Below are positions 1 through 14,347 of a DNA stretch of 64,000 bases, piece by piece. Position 1 is the stretch's first letter. Each line of letters starts with the position of its first letter. The position numbers and the translations under genes are program-made. Source of the stretch: Himantopus leucocephalus. Taxonomy: Eukaryota > Chordata > Aves > Charadriiformes > Recurvirostridae. Location of the stretch: contig RSEF01000002.1 of the NCBI GenBank assembly GCA_003993805.1, forward strand, positions 89,744,640-89,808,639, written 5' to 3'. The notes under the pieces were generated by a model, which did no database searches, was not told the DNA's origin, and saw only the letters and a program-made list of their open reading frames with translations.

Positions 1-42
1 ACTCGAGGTGGGGTCTCACCAGTGCCGAGTACAGGGGGAAAA
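1..42 (-). mobile_element. CR1 LINE fragment cut by window edge
   Basis: The first 40 or so bases match the antisense of the well-known CR1 ORF2 stretch that encodes the LEYCV region (ctcgaggtggggtctcacc, then agtgccgagtacaggggg). The fragment ends where the sequence turns AT-rich and continues left of the window. CR1 is the dominant non-LTR retrotransposon of birds. Confidence 0.7.
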
Positions 43-3000
43 TATTGTGTGATATCATCTAGATGTTATTAGCAGTTAGGTAGTAAATTTCTTAAACACA
101 TTTCAGAGCCTCATGATTGAAGTTCTAAGCATATGGTCCTGTTTACTTTTTTGTTTTCAGTACAGATTCTAACTTTTTAGGAGGCTATCACTGCCTGTAG
201 TTTCTAGCAAAAGAAGTTGGGTAGCTAGTTATAAGATACTAAAACTTACTTCGGGGGTGCTAAGAAAAGCAAGAAGTAATTTTCAGTGGTCTTAAATGCC
301 ACACTTGTTTGCCCTGGAATTTGAAAAGCTTATTTCACATCTTCAGGAAATGTCTTAAGGCATGTCATTCCCATCTGCTTATTGAATTAGGCTGTCTAGA
401 ATTCCTTTGAGGGAATGATCAAACTCATAATTTCTTGACTTAGTGAAAAATTTTTATTAATGTATTTCATGTCCTATGAAAAATCGGAACCATCTTTATA
501 GGAAAGCAAAATAAAGCAGACTGTACTGAAATATCTCTTCATCATCTGAAAATCCATTGTTGTGACCCTAAATGTGACATATGACTTGAGCAGCTTAAAG
601 AAAACCTTAATACCCATGTTTTTACAGGTGGGTTTGTTTGGGGGTTTTTTTTGGTACATAACATCTCATTATTTCAGATCACTAGAATTTTTTAGTATTT
701 TCTGTACCTGTATTTTCTGTGAAATAAATCAACTGAGAAATTTACTAAAAGTATTGGTTTAGACTGTGCAGAGCATCTAATTTCTGCTGTCTGAATATAT
801 GCTAATGTTATTACATCTTTGCAAACTGGGATATCTAAGTACCTTTACAACTCTGGACTTAAGTTTTAGTAAAGCCTTCGTAAGACTCTTGTCCAAAAAA
901 CTAAGGTTGAGGAAGTCTTACACTGTTTCTGCTGTTTTGATATTTACAGGCTACAAGTAAGATGCTGCATTGGCTGTACTATATTGAAATTTTATTTATC
1001 TTACTGACCTGGAATATATGGGGTGTTTGAGACATAAATATTATGTCCAAGCATCAGAAACTGTGAAACAGAATATCACTATAATCTTTGGTAATCTTCT
1101 GTAATTCTGGTAACAAAGGAAAAATAAACATGGTAACCTATTATAAAAATGTTTTTGAAGAAAAAAGTCAATACTTATGTTAATAGCCTTGCGCATATAG
1201 AAGACTTCATGCACAATAAAAGAATACGGGAAAATACTGTGTGAAAGTTATCACGGTCTACTAACATCACACATTACATAAAGTATCCATCTATATTTGC
1301 ATTTTGTATAAAAGTGTATTTAACAACATATCTAAATCATTGAAAGCTAATATAAACCAAAACCAAAATTAGATATCCCTTGGAAAAGAATCTAAGTGTT
1401 GAGTACAAAGACCTAGGTGTTTAACTGTCACCTAAGCCATGCTGTAGGAAATTAAGTTTAAAATGTAAATTAAGTTGATGTGTTCCTTAATCCTGTGAAA
1501 TTTCAGATTTAAGCATTAGTTTTATGTAACATTTTAATTGTTACAATCTCCTGCCAATGCTCTTTTTCCTCTTTCTTTTACATTAATAAATCATGCCATG
1601 CAGATAAGGAAATTGAATGTTGTCTGTCACATCTTGAGTGGGTCCTGTAAGGACTGAATTAGAATAATTGAGTTAATAGAATAACTCCATATGTGTTTTC
1701 TGTGGAGGATTTCATTTAGGTGTCTACCTTAAGGAATGAATCCAGGGTTATGAATTCTGAATGTAAACAGACATTAATACTACTTGCAAAAGCATAATTT
1801 CAGGCACATTTCTTTCTTTATTGACTGATATTAATTGAGTGTGTATCAAGTGTTCCCCATCTTATGTGTAGAGATCCCAAGTGCTTAAATGTGGGCTTTG
1901 GAGTCAATTGGAACAGGACAACACTAACCTTTGTTTCCCGTATTTCCCATTGCTTACCTGGTTCTGTTTGGGTGCTCTGAAGTGTTCACAATACACTCTG
2001 AAAAGGAAAAAATACTCCATTTGTGTTGGGATTTTACAGGGTTCTGCAGAGAAATAGGCTTCAAGTTGGTAGTATTAGGAAAAGATCTTGTTAACTGAGA
2101 GAAGTGCGAAGCTTTTATGGATACCAATTACTTCAGGGCTCACAAGTGTAAGGCTGAAATTGGAGTGCTCTTGTGACAAAGGGATATGATATAACTCTCT
2201 GGTACATACACGTTTTCATGTAAGATTGTAGTTTACAGTAATAGTGACAGATAACAAAACTAAGCAGTAAACAAAGCACTCAGTTCCCAAAACAAATTTC
2301 ACAATACAATGTTTTATTTGCAGAAATGATTACTGAATTATAGAGCTTGCTGATTTGGAAATTGTCTTCTGAGAAATTGATCACAATGCAAAGTGCCCAT
2401 CTTTATAACACCATGTGCTTAAATGATCCTCTGGAAGGACTATTTATTCTTTTGCTACAATTAATACAGAAGCTAATTTTAGGGATGAATGACCAGTCAT
2501 GTGAAAACTGCCCTGGACTGAAGTGAGATGAACTAAACTTGAACATTACAATTTGGAATACTCAATAGAAGAGGGAGTGAGAATGATGTGCAAGAGTAGC
2601 CACAAATCTTGTAGAAAGTGTGATCTTATTTCTTATTTATTATAGGATTAGAGAAAGGTGGAGACAGAAACTCTGACTCTTAAGAGTATGGGAATAAATC
2701 CAGATAAGACATTGAACTTCAGCTTGTGATCTCGTCATATCCAAATGATGCACCTAAATATATCACTGTAATCAAAGCCACATCTGGATGTTTCTTTGAC
2801 AGATCTCACAGAAGAAGCTCAGGTTGGGGCTGGGGATTAATTCGGTGGCATATGGGAGCTGCAGATGTTCTGCCTGCTATAATGAGGTATTTTTTATACG
2901 GTTAAAGTACAGCCTTAGAAAGGCTCTGTATTGAAGCCTGTAGTCTTTGGAAAAACTCACATATTGTCACATCACAGTATACTTAATAGTATTTCTTGGC

Positions 3001-3247
3001 AGGTTTGTAGTTGAAGGATGATCCTGCAATATCAAAGTGCTATAAAATAGACAAGTATATGGCTCAGATACTCAGCTGCTTAAAAGGACTGTTGGGTACA
3101 ATGAACTACCTGCTTTCATTTCAGCTGGTATGGGACCTTCAGTTTTCCCAAGAGATTCCTCAGACTGTTAAATTTTGTTATAATGTGAAGCTGTCTGCAG
3201 TGGAGGATGCTGGCCTCTCTGCTATATAACCTTCCTATCTTTAATTG
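43..3247. other. ADCY2 intron, no feature seen
   Basis: AT-rich sequence with short homopolymer runs (for example the G/T run near 629-655). Open frames here are short and show no recognisable similarity or splice context. Nothing supports a gene or an intact repeat. Confidence 0.5.
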
Positions 3248-3994
3248 TGTCGTGATTTGGGCTGGGCTGGCCACTAAAATGAACAACAGATGCTCTCTTT
3301 AACTTCTCTTCCAAGGGAGAGAAGAATGAGAGAGACAGAGACTTATGGATTGAAAAAAGAAACTAAACTACTTTTATGAAATATTTATAGTAAAATAATA
3401 ATAATAAAATATAATAATATTAATAAGAAAATAATGAAATATATACAATATATACAACACGTATCGAGTTCCCAGGTTGACGATCATGTTACCGGCAGGC
3501 ACTGGAAAAGTCCCAGACTGGACTCAGTGATGGACGGGAGCTGGATTCAAGAATGCACATATCGGGATCAAAGGCAGATGAGCAGACAGAGTTCTCGGAC
3601 GCCGGCCATTGAAGAAAGAGAGGCTGACCCCTTTAATCCCTTGGCTTTTATACTAAGTATGATGTAGATGGGATGGAATACTGTGTTGGTCAGTTTGGGG
3701 TCACCTGTCCTGTTGGTTCCTCCCCACAGGTGCGACCCTTCTATGCTCTTCCGCTTCCAACCCTCCAACTTGGTACATAACAAAGTTAGCTGACCCTGGT
3801 TGTTAGAGCAATAAGTATAAGCAAGAGCCTCTCTGCATACCATTCCTTGGTATTAACTATAAACATCAAACCTTATCATTCTGGTAGCAGATACTGTCTG
3901 AAGACTATGCTATTAATTTCAGAGAGAAGAGGCTTAACTGAAAAGTAAAACTACTGAAAAGAAAATTGGTTCTGCTTTATCTCAAACCAGGACA
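3248..3994 (-). mobile_element. Solo LTR of an avian endogenous retrovirus
   Basis: On the minus strand the block opens with TGTCCTGGTTTGAG and closes with CAAATCACGACA, giving the TG...CA ends of a retroviral LTR of about 747 bp. The TGTCCTGGTTT start is one I recognise from common avian ERV LTRs. The interior holds an ATT-rich stretch (3396-3440 on the plus strand) and a GC-richer segment with several CpGs (3455-3610). No flanking retroviral coding sequence or second LTR is seen, so it is a solo LTR. The flanks do not show a clean target-site duplication (aattg against attta), so the insertion is old or the ends are slightly misplaced. Open frames of 77 and 91 codons inside it are incidental. 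Confidence 0.65.
3396..3440. repeat. AT-rich (TAA)-type simple repeat
   Basis: Irregular taa/ataa iterations inside the LTR at 3248-3994. Comparable A/T-rich iterations sit at the same relative place in the related LTR at 19543-19894 (aacaacaacaataatag). Confidence 0.7.
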
Positions 3995-4829
3995 ATTTAC
4001 AAATTGTTTGTTGTGGGTTTTCTTCCCTACTGCTTTGCTGCTTCTGTTTTGGATTTTAAAGATCTTGTATCTCCCTGCTTTGTTTGTAATTGTCAAACAT
4101 AAGTTTCACAATGTATGAAGTAGCCTGGGTTCAGAAATGGGAGAGAGATTGTTTCCACAAACATTACATGAATGCATCATTCTTCCTTTCCCCTCTCTTT
4201 TTGTGTTCTACTGTCTTAAGACGTACTTTTCTACTCTATTGTGTGGTCAACTGAAAATGTTTTGTAGGAATTGGGGCTGGTTTGTAAGGCTTCTTAGAGG
4301 GGAAAATTTTACTTAAACACAAATGGTCAAGAAACAATAACATAAGCAGATGAACATACTTTTAAGTCTATAAATGTTGCTTCTAGCAAACACATGATAA
4401 ATACTTCTTAGGGTTGAAAGTTCTGAAGAAAAAAGGTTTTAAATTAATATATATTTTTCTTTTCTTTTTTTTTCTTTCTTCTTCACTCCCTTAAACCCCC
4501 AGCTTTGTGGTTCTTTTTTTTTTCATAATGAGTTTATACATCTTTAATATATCAGAATTTATAAGTGTATTTTAGACTTTCAAAGGACAAATTAAAATTA
4601 ATTGTAGAGAACCAAATCCTGTAAATATTCCAGTTTGTAACAGCAGAAATTAGGAGGTACACAACTTTCTCCGAGAATGGGAGACACTTGCCTCTACATG
4701 GGTAAATATTGATGACAAATCACTACTCAACTATTGTTGCTGATACATTTCTGCAGCTAGTAATTCAACAATGTGGACTTAAATAATTTAGGATTTTATA
4801 TTCTGCAGACATCTTAAAATTAGAGAATA
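3995..4829. other. Intron with pyrimidine tracts
   Basis: Contains T/C-rich tracts at about 4453-4498 and 4513-4525. Nothing else is identifiable. Confidence 0.5.
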
Positions 4830-5350
4830 ATTCAGGAGGTCTCTAGTTTACCTTCCTTCTCAAAGAAAAACTCCAAGGATGGAGACTGCATGGATTTGCT
4901 GGGCAACCTACTCACTGTGCAACTCTCTTTGTGGTGCAACTTCTTCCTTGTGTTACACTGGCACCTCCCATTTCTGTTTTTGATCACTACTTGTCATCCT
5001 CCCACCATACACCTTCAGAAAGACCCTGGACCTGTCTCTTCAATGACTTGCCCATAGGTATTGGGGGTCTGCCATTAAGTTCCCCTGAAGCTCTCTCTTC
5101 TCTAGGCTGAACAAGCTCTGATTCCTTGGACTCTCCTCACAGGGCAACTGCTCCAGCCCCAACCATCCTGCTGGTCCTCTACTGAACTTGGCCCAGTTTA
5201 TCAACATCCTTCTTTTCTTGGGGGGCCAAAACTAGGTGGAGTATTCTGAGTGGTAAGTAAAAGGAAATAATTTCTTACCTCAGTCTACTGGCTACATTCC
5301 TCTCAATACAGCCCAGTGTCCTATTGGCCTTCCATGCTGTCAGAGTATGC
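4830..5350 (-). mobile_element. Old CR1 LINE fragment (ORF2 C-terminus and 3' part)
   Basis: Read on the minus strand it follows the CR1 order: the AWKANR-type stretch (ggaaggccaataggacactg), the tail of ORF2 with the tggggctggagca and gaggagag motifs, the agcctagagaagagag block, then the 3' region ending near ctccatccttggag. It is strongly diverged, with many indels and stop codons, and the hairpin and octamer 3' end of young CR1 is absent. It is therefore an ancient 5'-truncated copy. Confidence 0.75.
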
Positions 5351-8300
5351 TGAAAGTAAAAGCATACTTAGTTCTACAATACACAGTAACGTCTTAATAT
5401 TTTTAGACCCGTGTAAAAAACTAAAGTTAGTATTATTAAAAATAATCCTATTTCTCTTCCCCAGAAACCTAACTTCCAAAGTAATAAACAATGAGAAATT
5501 ACACTTTTTTCCTACTGTGGACATCCTATGTAGATTCCCGTGTGTTTATATCAAATAGAAAGAAACAGTACCATTTTTGTTACTGATTGATATTTGCCAT
5601 ACTGTCCATTTCTTTGTATCTCCGTTTTATGAAGACATCTATTTATTTTACTTGATAATCAAGAAATATGGTAGAACTTCTTCAGTCCTTAGTTAAGCAC
5701 CCATATTTGGATGACCAGGATTATAGCTCTTTGATTCTCAAATAGCCTGTGATGGTTTTTAGTGTAGGTTAAGAACCCACTCCTTTTTATTCTGTGGTGT
5801 GCATTTTCTGTGTGTGTGTACAGAATTACTTACCGAATTACAGTATTTTGTATATACGCAGTAATTTAAATGGGCAAATGTGTTTTAGCATATTGTGCCA
5901 GCATTTCCCAGAATACTGTAACATTGTCATGTTGTAATAGATGTAACTTAATACAGAATATATAATACATAACACTACCCTGGGTACCAGCTGCAGGATT
6001 AATAGATTTCATATCGGGTCTATTGTGTATTGTGTATTTTTATCACCTTATTTCTGGTCAGTGAATAGAAGGGAACACACAAAAAAAAAAGCCTCATGCA
6101 TTTTGTCTCAGATACTAGCTTCAAAATTAATGTATTTACTCTCAAAGACTAATTAATTAGCTTCTTTGCCATTTATAAATACATTTATTTTAGAAAAGAG
6201 TAAATACTCGCTTATGATATATATTAGAATTTTAATTGTGAACATATTATTACTAAATATTTATGATTAATATATTGTGTTGTATGAAGTTATAAATGTG
6301 TATTTTTCCCTATTATTCTTTTGCTAATGTGTTAAAAAATTTCCTTGCATATGGGAAATATGCAAAACCAATACTAAAAACTCCTTTCAGGACTGCATTT
6401 ACAGCATGTCACCAAAGAGTGCAGAATACTTCAGTGTATAAAGCCCTGCTCCTGCAAGTACTTATATAAGTATTTCCCCACAAGCTTGAGAATAGTCCAA
6501 GTGATTCGAATGAGATTATTTGGAAACTTACATGTTTGAAGTTAAGCATTTGTCTAGACATTTGCAGAAGTAGGGCTTGCACTGGACTTGTTGCATTCAA
6601 ACCCTACTTTTGTAAAAAGACAACTGGAGAAGACGACCCCGCATACACACAAATGTCATGAAGTACTAAAAGTAACTGAAAACAGGGATGAATCTAGATC
6701 ACTGTTTAGAGAGAGGAAAAAAAAAAAAGACCAGGCCTTCACAGTTCTATATATAAAATTGCTGCATTTTTTTTTAAAAGGACTGCTGGTATATCACCTG
6801 GTCTGCACCTTTTGTTGTTCAGGTCTTCCTTTTATAAATAAATCAGAATAAAAGGAATACTTTGCAACACATTCTGAAGTATTGGGGAAAAACACTGTAA
6901 AGAAAAGTCTGGAAAGCTTTCTTATACATCAGATAATGAAGGAAATGCTGTTTTAACAAAATTTACAGTTTTATTCAGCTCCTAAGTTTAACATCCCTGC
7001 CAAGATCCAGCTCTACAATAACTAAACACTTCAGCATCTGCAACTTCTTAAACTCCTGTTAAACAGATGTAATTCCTGGCATAACTTAGTTCTCGCCAGC
7101 ACTTTTTGTTACATTCCACTAAGACCAAACAGGAAATACATTTCCTTCAGTGCAAGAGTTCAGGAAGAAAATGAGCCTCTCTTTGTAGCACAGAGCACAA
7201 GGAGACTTTCATTACTTCATACCATCGATTAACAGGTCAATGGTAAAGTAAATGGGCAGTACTCTTAGTGTGTCAAAGATGTGAGTAAATTTATTGATGT
7301 TGATCCCTTTTAATTTGCATACTTATTATTTTTTCCTCTCACAGGTTTTAGGCATGTGATCATTAGAACACTTTCTCTAGTGCCCTAATTATTTTTGTTC
7401 AGTGTATATTCACAGTCAATATCTCCACTGTACATTTTGTAAGCAACTTGTTTGGTTTTTAGTGGTATTTTTCTTGGTTTTGAGTGTGAAAAAATGCAGA
7501 AAGATGCCTAGAGGATTTTTTAAAAGCACTTTGTCATTTAATATTCAGTCAGCATCAAATGCTATGGAAAAAACCTTCACAGATCTTACACACAGAACTT
7601 CTTCACAGATCTTGTTCATGTTATTTCAGGAAGACACAAGAAAATTAGCACTGAAGATTCTGAATGAACTTCTACCTTCGTATAAACATGAAAGGGAACC
7701 TTTTTTATGGTTGAAAAAGTTCATTTGTATTTTATTTGTTTATTGTATTTAATTTCTTCTTGTGGCTCTGCCCTTCCTGGTTTGAACCAGGCCTGAAAAA
7801 GGAAATACTGAAATATTAGCAAAAATGTTATTCTTTAGTCTATTTTTGGCTTGGGGAAACCACAAGGAACTGGAAATCCTAGGAGAAAACCAGCTCTTGC
7901 AAAATTTTGTCAGCTATGTTTCCAGATGTAGAGATTAAAAAAATAAATTAAAAAATTTCAGGATTTATCCAAATTTATGAACCCACTGAGTTTTAGCTAC
8001 CAGTCATTCATTGGGAGGTTGTTGAATATTTCTTTTGGCTTACACAAATCAGAAAAAAGGATATGTTGCCATATGTTTTTACAGCTCTTGACATACCACT
8101 AAACAGCAACACTAGGGCCCAAACTAAAATATGACAGAAGACTGCAGTAGAGTTTTTTGCATTAATTCAAAGCAGATCCCAAATTTCAATCTCCTTTGCA
8201 GAAACTTTCTTATCTAAGAATCTTCCTCAATTCCAATTTTTTAAAATTTGGTAAAGGGACAAGATTATAAATAAGTGTGCATATGCATGCATTTGTATAA

Positions 8301-10608
8301 CTCCAATTCATTGAATATTATTACGGTGTGCAAGTCTAGGCTTCATTTTTGATTAGCAAAGCTGAACTTTCTCTCTGATTTTACTTAATCTAAATTAGCA
8401 GAATTTAGAAATTTCCTTTTTTTTTTATTTTTGTGACCTAAGTAAATTCTTTCAATTACTCATTTGAATTTTTTTACTGTTTATCAGAAATGCTTAGATA
8501 CTGATGTATATGACCCACTTGAACATTGTTTTTTAATTACATGATCTACATATTATATATTCCACCATTCTGTGTAGATAGTAGATAGAAAGGACAACTA
8601 TTTTCAAATTTGATTAACCAAGTTTTGAACTTGATTAAACAAGTTCCTCTGAAAAGGATATTGCCTGTAAGCTTATCTATAATGCACATCATCTACTAAA
8701 TGGCTGTTTTGTCAAAATTTCTAGACTTATCTGTGTTTAATACTTCCTCTGTAACTCAATTCTAAAAATACTGCAGCATTTTGTTGCAGTAGTTATTCGT
8801 TCTTGCGAGCAGTAGGCCTTTTTAAAACGATTTGGCCTTTATTTTACAGGACCACAGATCATTTTCTCTCTGACACTTGTGAAATATTTTTCATATGTAG
8901 CAGTAGTTTTACTTAGAATTGTATTTTTTAATATCTTATTTTCATTGTTGAGGTGTTGGTTTATAGCGAGTTGGTAAGCCCGAACAGTCTTTCCAGTTGC
9001 CTGTAATGTTGTCTGTACATGCAATCAGTTATGCTAGTTACAACTATTATAACTGATTATGTCTATAACTTATGCTTACTGCTTAATGCTATAGTAGTAG
9101 CATAATTCACAACCAAGCTAAAGCCCAACGCTTCTCTCACTGAGAGATTAATCAGTCATGTGCATGAACTTGAAGCAGAGAGCATGAGTAGAGCGGTGCA
9201 TCAAGGTGCAGCATTCTAACCCACAGCAGCAGGCACAGTGGGATGATACCAACTCCAAGGAGGGGAGTTAGGTGCGAGTGCCCCATAGGATGGCTGTGTT
9301 TTTGTATTCTACCTCTGTGAGAATTCTCACAGTCCCATTCAGGGCAAAATCAAAGAGTGAGCTTAAATTACCTTTGGGACTGTTCTGTAAAATGATCATA
9401 AAACCATTACATTGGCTGTATAAGGCAAAGGGGAGTCAGTAAGCTGATGCTAGCGGCCAGTTGAGGCAAGATGGCTGATGCAGCACAGATCAGAGCAGCT
9501 TGCTGTGCCCTAACGCTAAGGATGCTTTAAATTAATCATTGCTTTTTCACACTGGAAACATCTAGAAGTGTTCCTATTCTCAATTACAGATAAAAGACAG
9601 TTCTGCAATTGCTCCTCTATGCTTCTCGGTTGTTATATATAAATGCCCAGCTGAGGCAGCTATCTCAGTGAGTTAGTGAGGAGGGGGTTTCCATGTTCAA
9701 TGACATCAAATACCAATGGATCTTTGGCAGGCTGAGTTTGAAAGCCTTATAAGCTAACTGCTTATTCTTGACTGCTAGCTGATTGCTGTGTTGAGGAAGG
9801 GATGTAGGCGATGGGTTTATTTTCCCTGCTGCACTATTCAGCATACGTCTTGCTGTTTGACAAGACTTTTTTTTAAGATGATGTATTTATCTTACCAGGC
9901 CTTTTAGAAAAGTTCAGTCTGTGAAACAGGAGAGAGGCAGAATGTCAGAAATTCCAGCAAGAGATGAAGTATTTCCAGCAGTAACTTTGTCTCACTGTAA
10001 TTAAGTGCTAGTATTTTTTTAAAGAAGTGCTTTATGAAGGTCTAGGGCAAAAATCTCAAACCTTTTAGGCTCAGAATTCTGTAATGGGACTGGAGTTCTG
10101 TGGGAATATCATGGAGGCTTCCTTAAGTACCTGGAGACAGTCTGCGTATGAGATTCTTTTGACTGTACACAATGTTCAGTTAGTATTTCCATTAATTTAA
10201 TAACAATGTTAGTCTTTCAAGTCCGATGTGCTAATCTGCACCAATTAAATGATTTTTTTGCTTTATGTCCATAAGGTTCTAGTAAAGCTCATTTGGGATT
10301 GAGACATTTACCTTTCCCGTCATTTACATAATTGGCAGACATTGTAATAAACAGAAAAAAAGGAATTACAACTTTTATAGTTAAATGAAAGCTTGCATGA
10401 TAGTCTTACAAGGCTAAGAGGGGCTGAATATTGGCTATTTGATTTTGGTATATTACAAAAGTAGCTTTTGTTTCTTTGTAATTTTTCTTACTTTAGTTGG
10501 ATCAAAGCTCTCAAACACTTTGTGCCTGGAAGGAGTGAAGAATTTACCATCACCTCCTTGAAAGAATCTGTCTTGGCTGGCACAAATTTAACATGAACAC
10601 CATGTAGT
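5351..10608. other. ADCY2 intron, no gene recognised
   Basis: About 5.3 kb of AT-rich sequence with A runs (6081-6090, 6718-6729). The longest open frame, 7402-7752 (plus), starts at GTG; its first ATG leaves about 82 codons. It has no recognised similarity and I treat it as chance. The 9120-9300 stretch is somewhat GC-richer but unrecognised. Confidence 0.5.
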
Positions 10609-11015
10609 GCTACAGGCTTGGGGAAGTGGCTGGAAAGCTGCCCAGAGGAGAAGGACCTGAGGACGTTGGTTGACAGCTGGATGAATATGAGCCAGCAGTG
10701 TGCCCAGGTGGCCAAGAAGGCCAATAGCATCCTGGCTTGTATCAGGAGTAGTGTGGGGAGCAGGACTATGGAAGTGATCGTCCCCCTGTACTCAGCACTT
10801 GTAAGGCCCCACCTTGAGTACTGTGTTTAGTTTTGGGCCCCTCACTATAAGAAAGACAACTGAGGTACTGGAGCGTGTCCAGAGAAGGGCAATGAAGCTG
10901 GTGAGGGGTCTAGAGCACAAGTCTTCTGAGGAGCAGCTGAGGGAACTGGGGTTGTGTAGCCTGCAGAAAAGGAGGCTCAGGGGGGACCTTATCGCTTTCT
11001 ACAATTACCTGAAAG
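10609..11015 (+). mobile_element. CR1 LINE fragment, ORF2 C-terminal region
   Basis: Sense-strand CR1 with the hallmark order: [13 protein letters not shown], then [24 protein letters not shown], then RPHLEYCV, then ERVQRRAMKLVRGLEH and LRGDLIAFYNYLK. The frame is broken by a C-to-T type nonsense change just after LEYCV (near 10828) and by a one-base shift near 10860 between KKD and the EVLERVQ stretch. The copy is truncated at both ends; it lacks the reverse transcriptase core upstream and the CR1 3' UTR and octamer downstream. It is inactive. Confidence 0.9.
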
Positions 11016-14000
11016 TATCTAACATGGAAAGACTTTACTATATGGCATGTGTCACTGTTGTTACCCACCATGAAAAATATAGAAGTCCTCAAACATATTT
11101 CATGAAGTATTTCCAGTAAGGACAGGAAGGTAGACATCACTTTAAAACATACTGATCAAGTCTAATTTGAATATAATCTATCATATCAAATTGAAGCTAT
11201 TGCAGAGGGGGATAAATGGTGGAATAGAAAACCTGCTTCACAAGAGAAGAGTAAAAGATGTTGGCTTTCTATAAATACTGTAATTTCTTTCAAATTTAAA
11301 GTTAGGAGAAACATTTCTATCAGCTAAGAATTGAGCTTTTCAAACATTTCTACAAATACAGAAAATAGAGGCAAGTTTTTGATACTCACTGTACACACAC
11401 AAATGTCTAAGCTCCCTCTTAAACCTGTCAGTATTTAAAATAGGGCTCAGTTCAGTGTTACATGGGAAGATATGACCTGACCTGGGTGTTAGGGATATGA
11501 ACCTAAAGATTCAGGATTTCTTTACAGCTTCTGTATTTGTCCAGATGATTAACCTCACAGTGAGGGAAAAGACTCATATCAGGAAGTTCAAATGACTTAA
11601 GTTTCTCACATGCATGATTGGTCAATGAGCTGTGGCATTTCAGAATTTATTTTCACTAAATTCCGGTAATATTTGGAATCAAATATTAGTAACTAAAATT
11701 TATGCCGTACTTTTCTATTTAGACTTCAGAAAAGTCTTTGCATCTTCTGAATTCTGGAGGCTACTAAAATTCTGCCTTGAAGCAATCTGCTAATGTCAGT
11801 GCAAAGTTGATTTTAATTATATAAAGTTTTAGATTTTAGAACCCTGCAGGATAAATATAATAAATAAAGGAATTTATGCACGTATTAAATGCACATTGTA
11901 GGGGAAAATATTCTCCAAGGACAGACACATGCCTCTTTCCATTGGAGCTTGCCTCTAGGGTCAACGCCTTTACCATACAGCAATAGGCACTAAAATTACA
12001 GATGAAAAAATGTGACATCACTCTGAGTAAGGAACATACAGTGCACACTGTAGTTCCAGGTTCATGCTTCCAAAATCACAAAATCTTGTCAACATTCTTC
12101 ATCTTTTAAACACAGTTAAAAATTTGATATCAAATATACACTAAAAATTGAAGGTGTGGCGTGGGGGAGAAATACCACATAGCAAAGCAAACATATAAAG
12201 TTCTACGCATTACATTTCTTTGCCCATTGCTGTTTTCCTGCATGACAAAGGAGTTCACCTGTATTCCTCAAATGTCCCATCACAGACTATATTTAAAAAT
12301 AGTACTGTGCTTAAAAAATATTCTGTGGTAGAAGTAAATGCTGCCAAATTGTGCAGCATCCCTTAAGAGTTTTTAAACATCCATCAAGTTTTATATCAAC
12401 TTTGTGCTACGCTGAAAACTGTGTGCGTTGGGGACAGGTTTGGGGGATATCCTTTGGAATCCTGCATTTCCTTCTTTAATCCGATGTGATGGTGTTTTTC
12501 CATGCTCCCTACAATCATGAGGAACACTGCTGCTGTTGTAAAACTGAAGGTTCGGGCAAGGGAGGTATAGATTTCACCAAACAAGAGAATGTAAGGGTAT
12601 ATGTGTTTTGAGTTAAAGCCAGCAGAATTTTTGGAATAGCAATTGGAAGAATCTTCCCAAGAAGTGGGGCATGTTTAGCCTCAAAACCTTAAATATACAC
12701 TACCCTTGCATTTGGTGAGAACAGCAAGCTATATGTTCTGCAGCAGCCAGACCAAGCAAGTCCTGGAAGCATCAGCAACAATAAATATTTTGTTTCGTCC
12801 TCTTGTTTTATTTTTGAAGCTGGGTATCTAAATGTATGAGGAATGTGCTTGTGTAAACTTTTTGGGGCATGTTCTTTTGGCTGAATTAATAAAATAAACC
12901 TAGGCACAGTAGAAAGGGTGCGTTGCTGAGGTTGGTTTTTGTTTTGACCTGCTTCTCTGGCAGAGTTTGTCTCTATCTGCTTGGCTTTGCCACACACCCC
13001 CTTCAAAGGACAAATAATGTATTTTTGGCTTACATATGTGATTGGTGGTCTCTAGAGCTTTCCAGTGCCTCCCCTCAAATGACTGGAGATGGTTAGCAGA
13101 GGGCACATAGATTAACTTTTCTCTTGGATCCAGTTCCTCTCCTCATTATTGACAGCCCTCGTACCTAAAAAGGAAAGTACTGGGCCCAATGTACTCACTT
13201 AAGATTTCTAGCTGCAATAGGCAAGGAATCTAGTATCTATTTTCTATTTTGGAACTATGCTGCAGTCTTCAAAGAGGACTCAACATGGTCATATTATGTC
13301 ATAACCAAGAATTTAGGAGAGTGATACCTATGTATTTATAAAATTATTTACGCACAAAAACTAACCTGGGAAGATTTTTTTTCCAGTTTTTTAACCCCAA
13401 ACTGGTGAGACTCTAGAACATTTCATCCTGTATGAGCCTCAAGCCTCACAGAGATAAGATAATGCTCACAATTTTGTTTGTTTTTAATCACCATTATTAT
13501 CTGAAACTATTACCTTTTATCAAATTTTCCAGTGAAGATTTTTTTTTCCCCTTAAAATTTTGAAAATATTTTTGGTGGTGATTTTTAAACTGATTGCATA
13601 TTTCAGACACCTACATGACATTGAAAAGGGAAACTACTGCAGTGCTCATAGTAGGTGGCTAGATGGGAAAGTGATCACCAGTAAAATCTTAGTCCTGTAT
13701 ATTGTAGCATATACTGGAAATATCCCAAACGACCACCCTTATTCTCTCTCAAAAACATTTTTTCATGGAGATATTTACACTACTTAATTTTAGAATTCTC
13801 TAAACTAGGTGCCTGAATTTGAATCCTAGGCTCTCTTCCATAGCCAATGGTCCATGCTAGAGGCAGCACAGGGTAAAAAACCATATTTTTTCGACTTGCA
13901 AAACACTTTTTTACATTTAGAAATGAAAAATTAATTTAAAAGGAACTTCTATACCTAATAATGTCCCAACTGAAAAATAATTACCTTTCTGTTGGATTTT

Positions 14001-14347
14001 GAAGAAATTAATTGCAGTTGGAGAGGGTATGTAAAGATTCTTCCCTTCCCAGGACTTCCATTTTTTCACAAACTGTGGAAAAGGTGGGGATGAATTACTT
14101 AGACTTTCAACTGCCAAAGAAATTTGGGCACTAAACTTAAGAGAACTAGATTTGCAAATAACTGGAAGATGGGATTTTTAGTTTTAACGAAACCTATGGA
14201 AAGTTGCCAACCCAACAACGGATTGTTTTTTTTTTAAGGTAGTATTTACTTAGGTTATGGAGCAATATCCATATAGGTAAACAAAGAGGTTATGAAGCAA
14301 AGCTTTGTCAACAATAACCTCTGTTTGCACACACCAGTCTTTCCAGA
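11016..14347. other. ADCY2 intron, nothing recognised
   Basis: AT-rich, with only short open frames. The 105- and 68-codon minus-strand frames at 12689-13106 overlap each other in different frames and resemble nothing I know. Confidence 0.5.

Noticed and set aside
7402..7752. Plus-strand open frame of 116 codons
   Set aside because: It begins at GTG, and the first ATG leaves about 82 codons. It contains an AT-driven hydrophobic run and no recognised family or splice signals.
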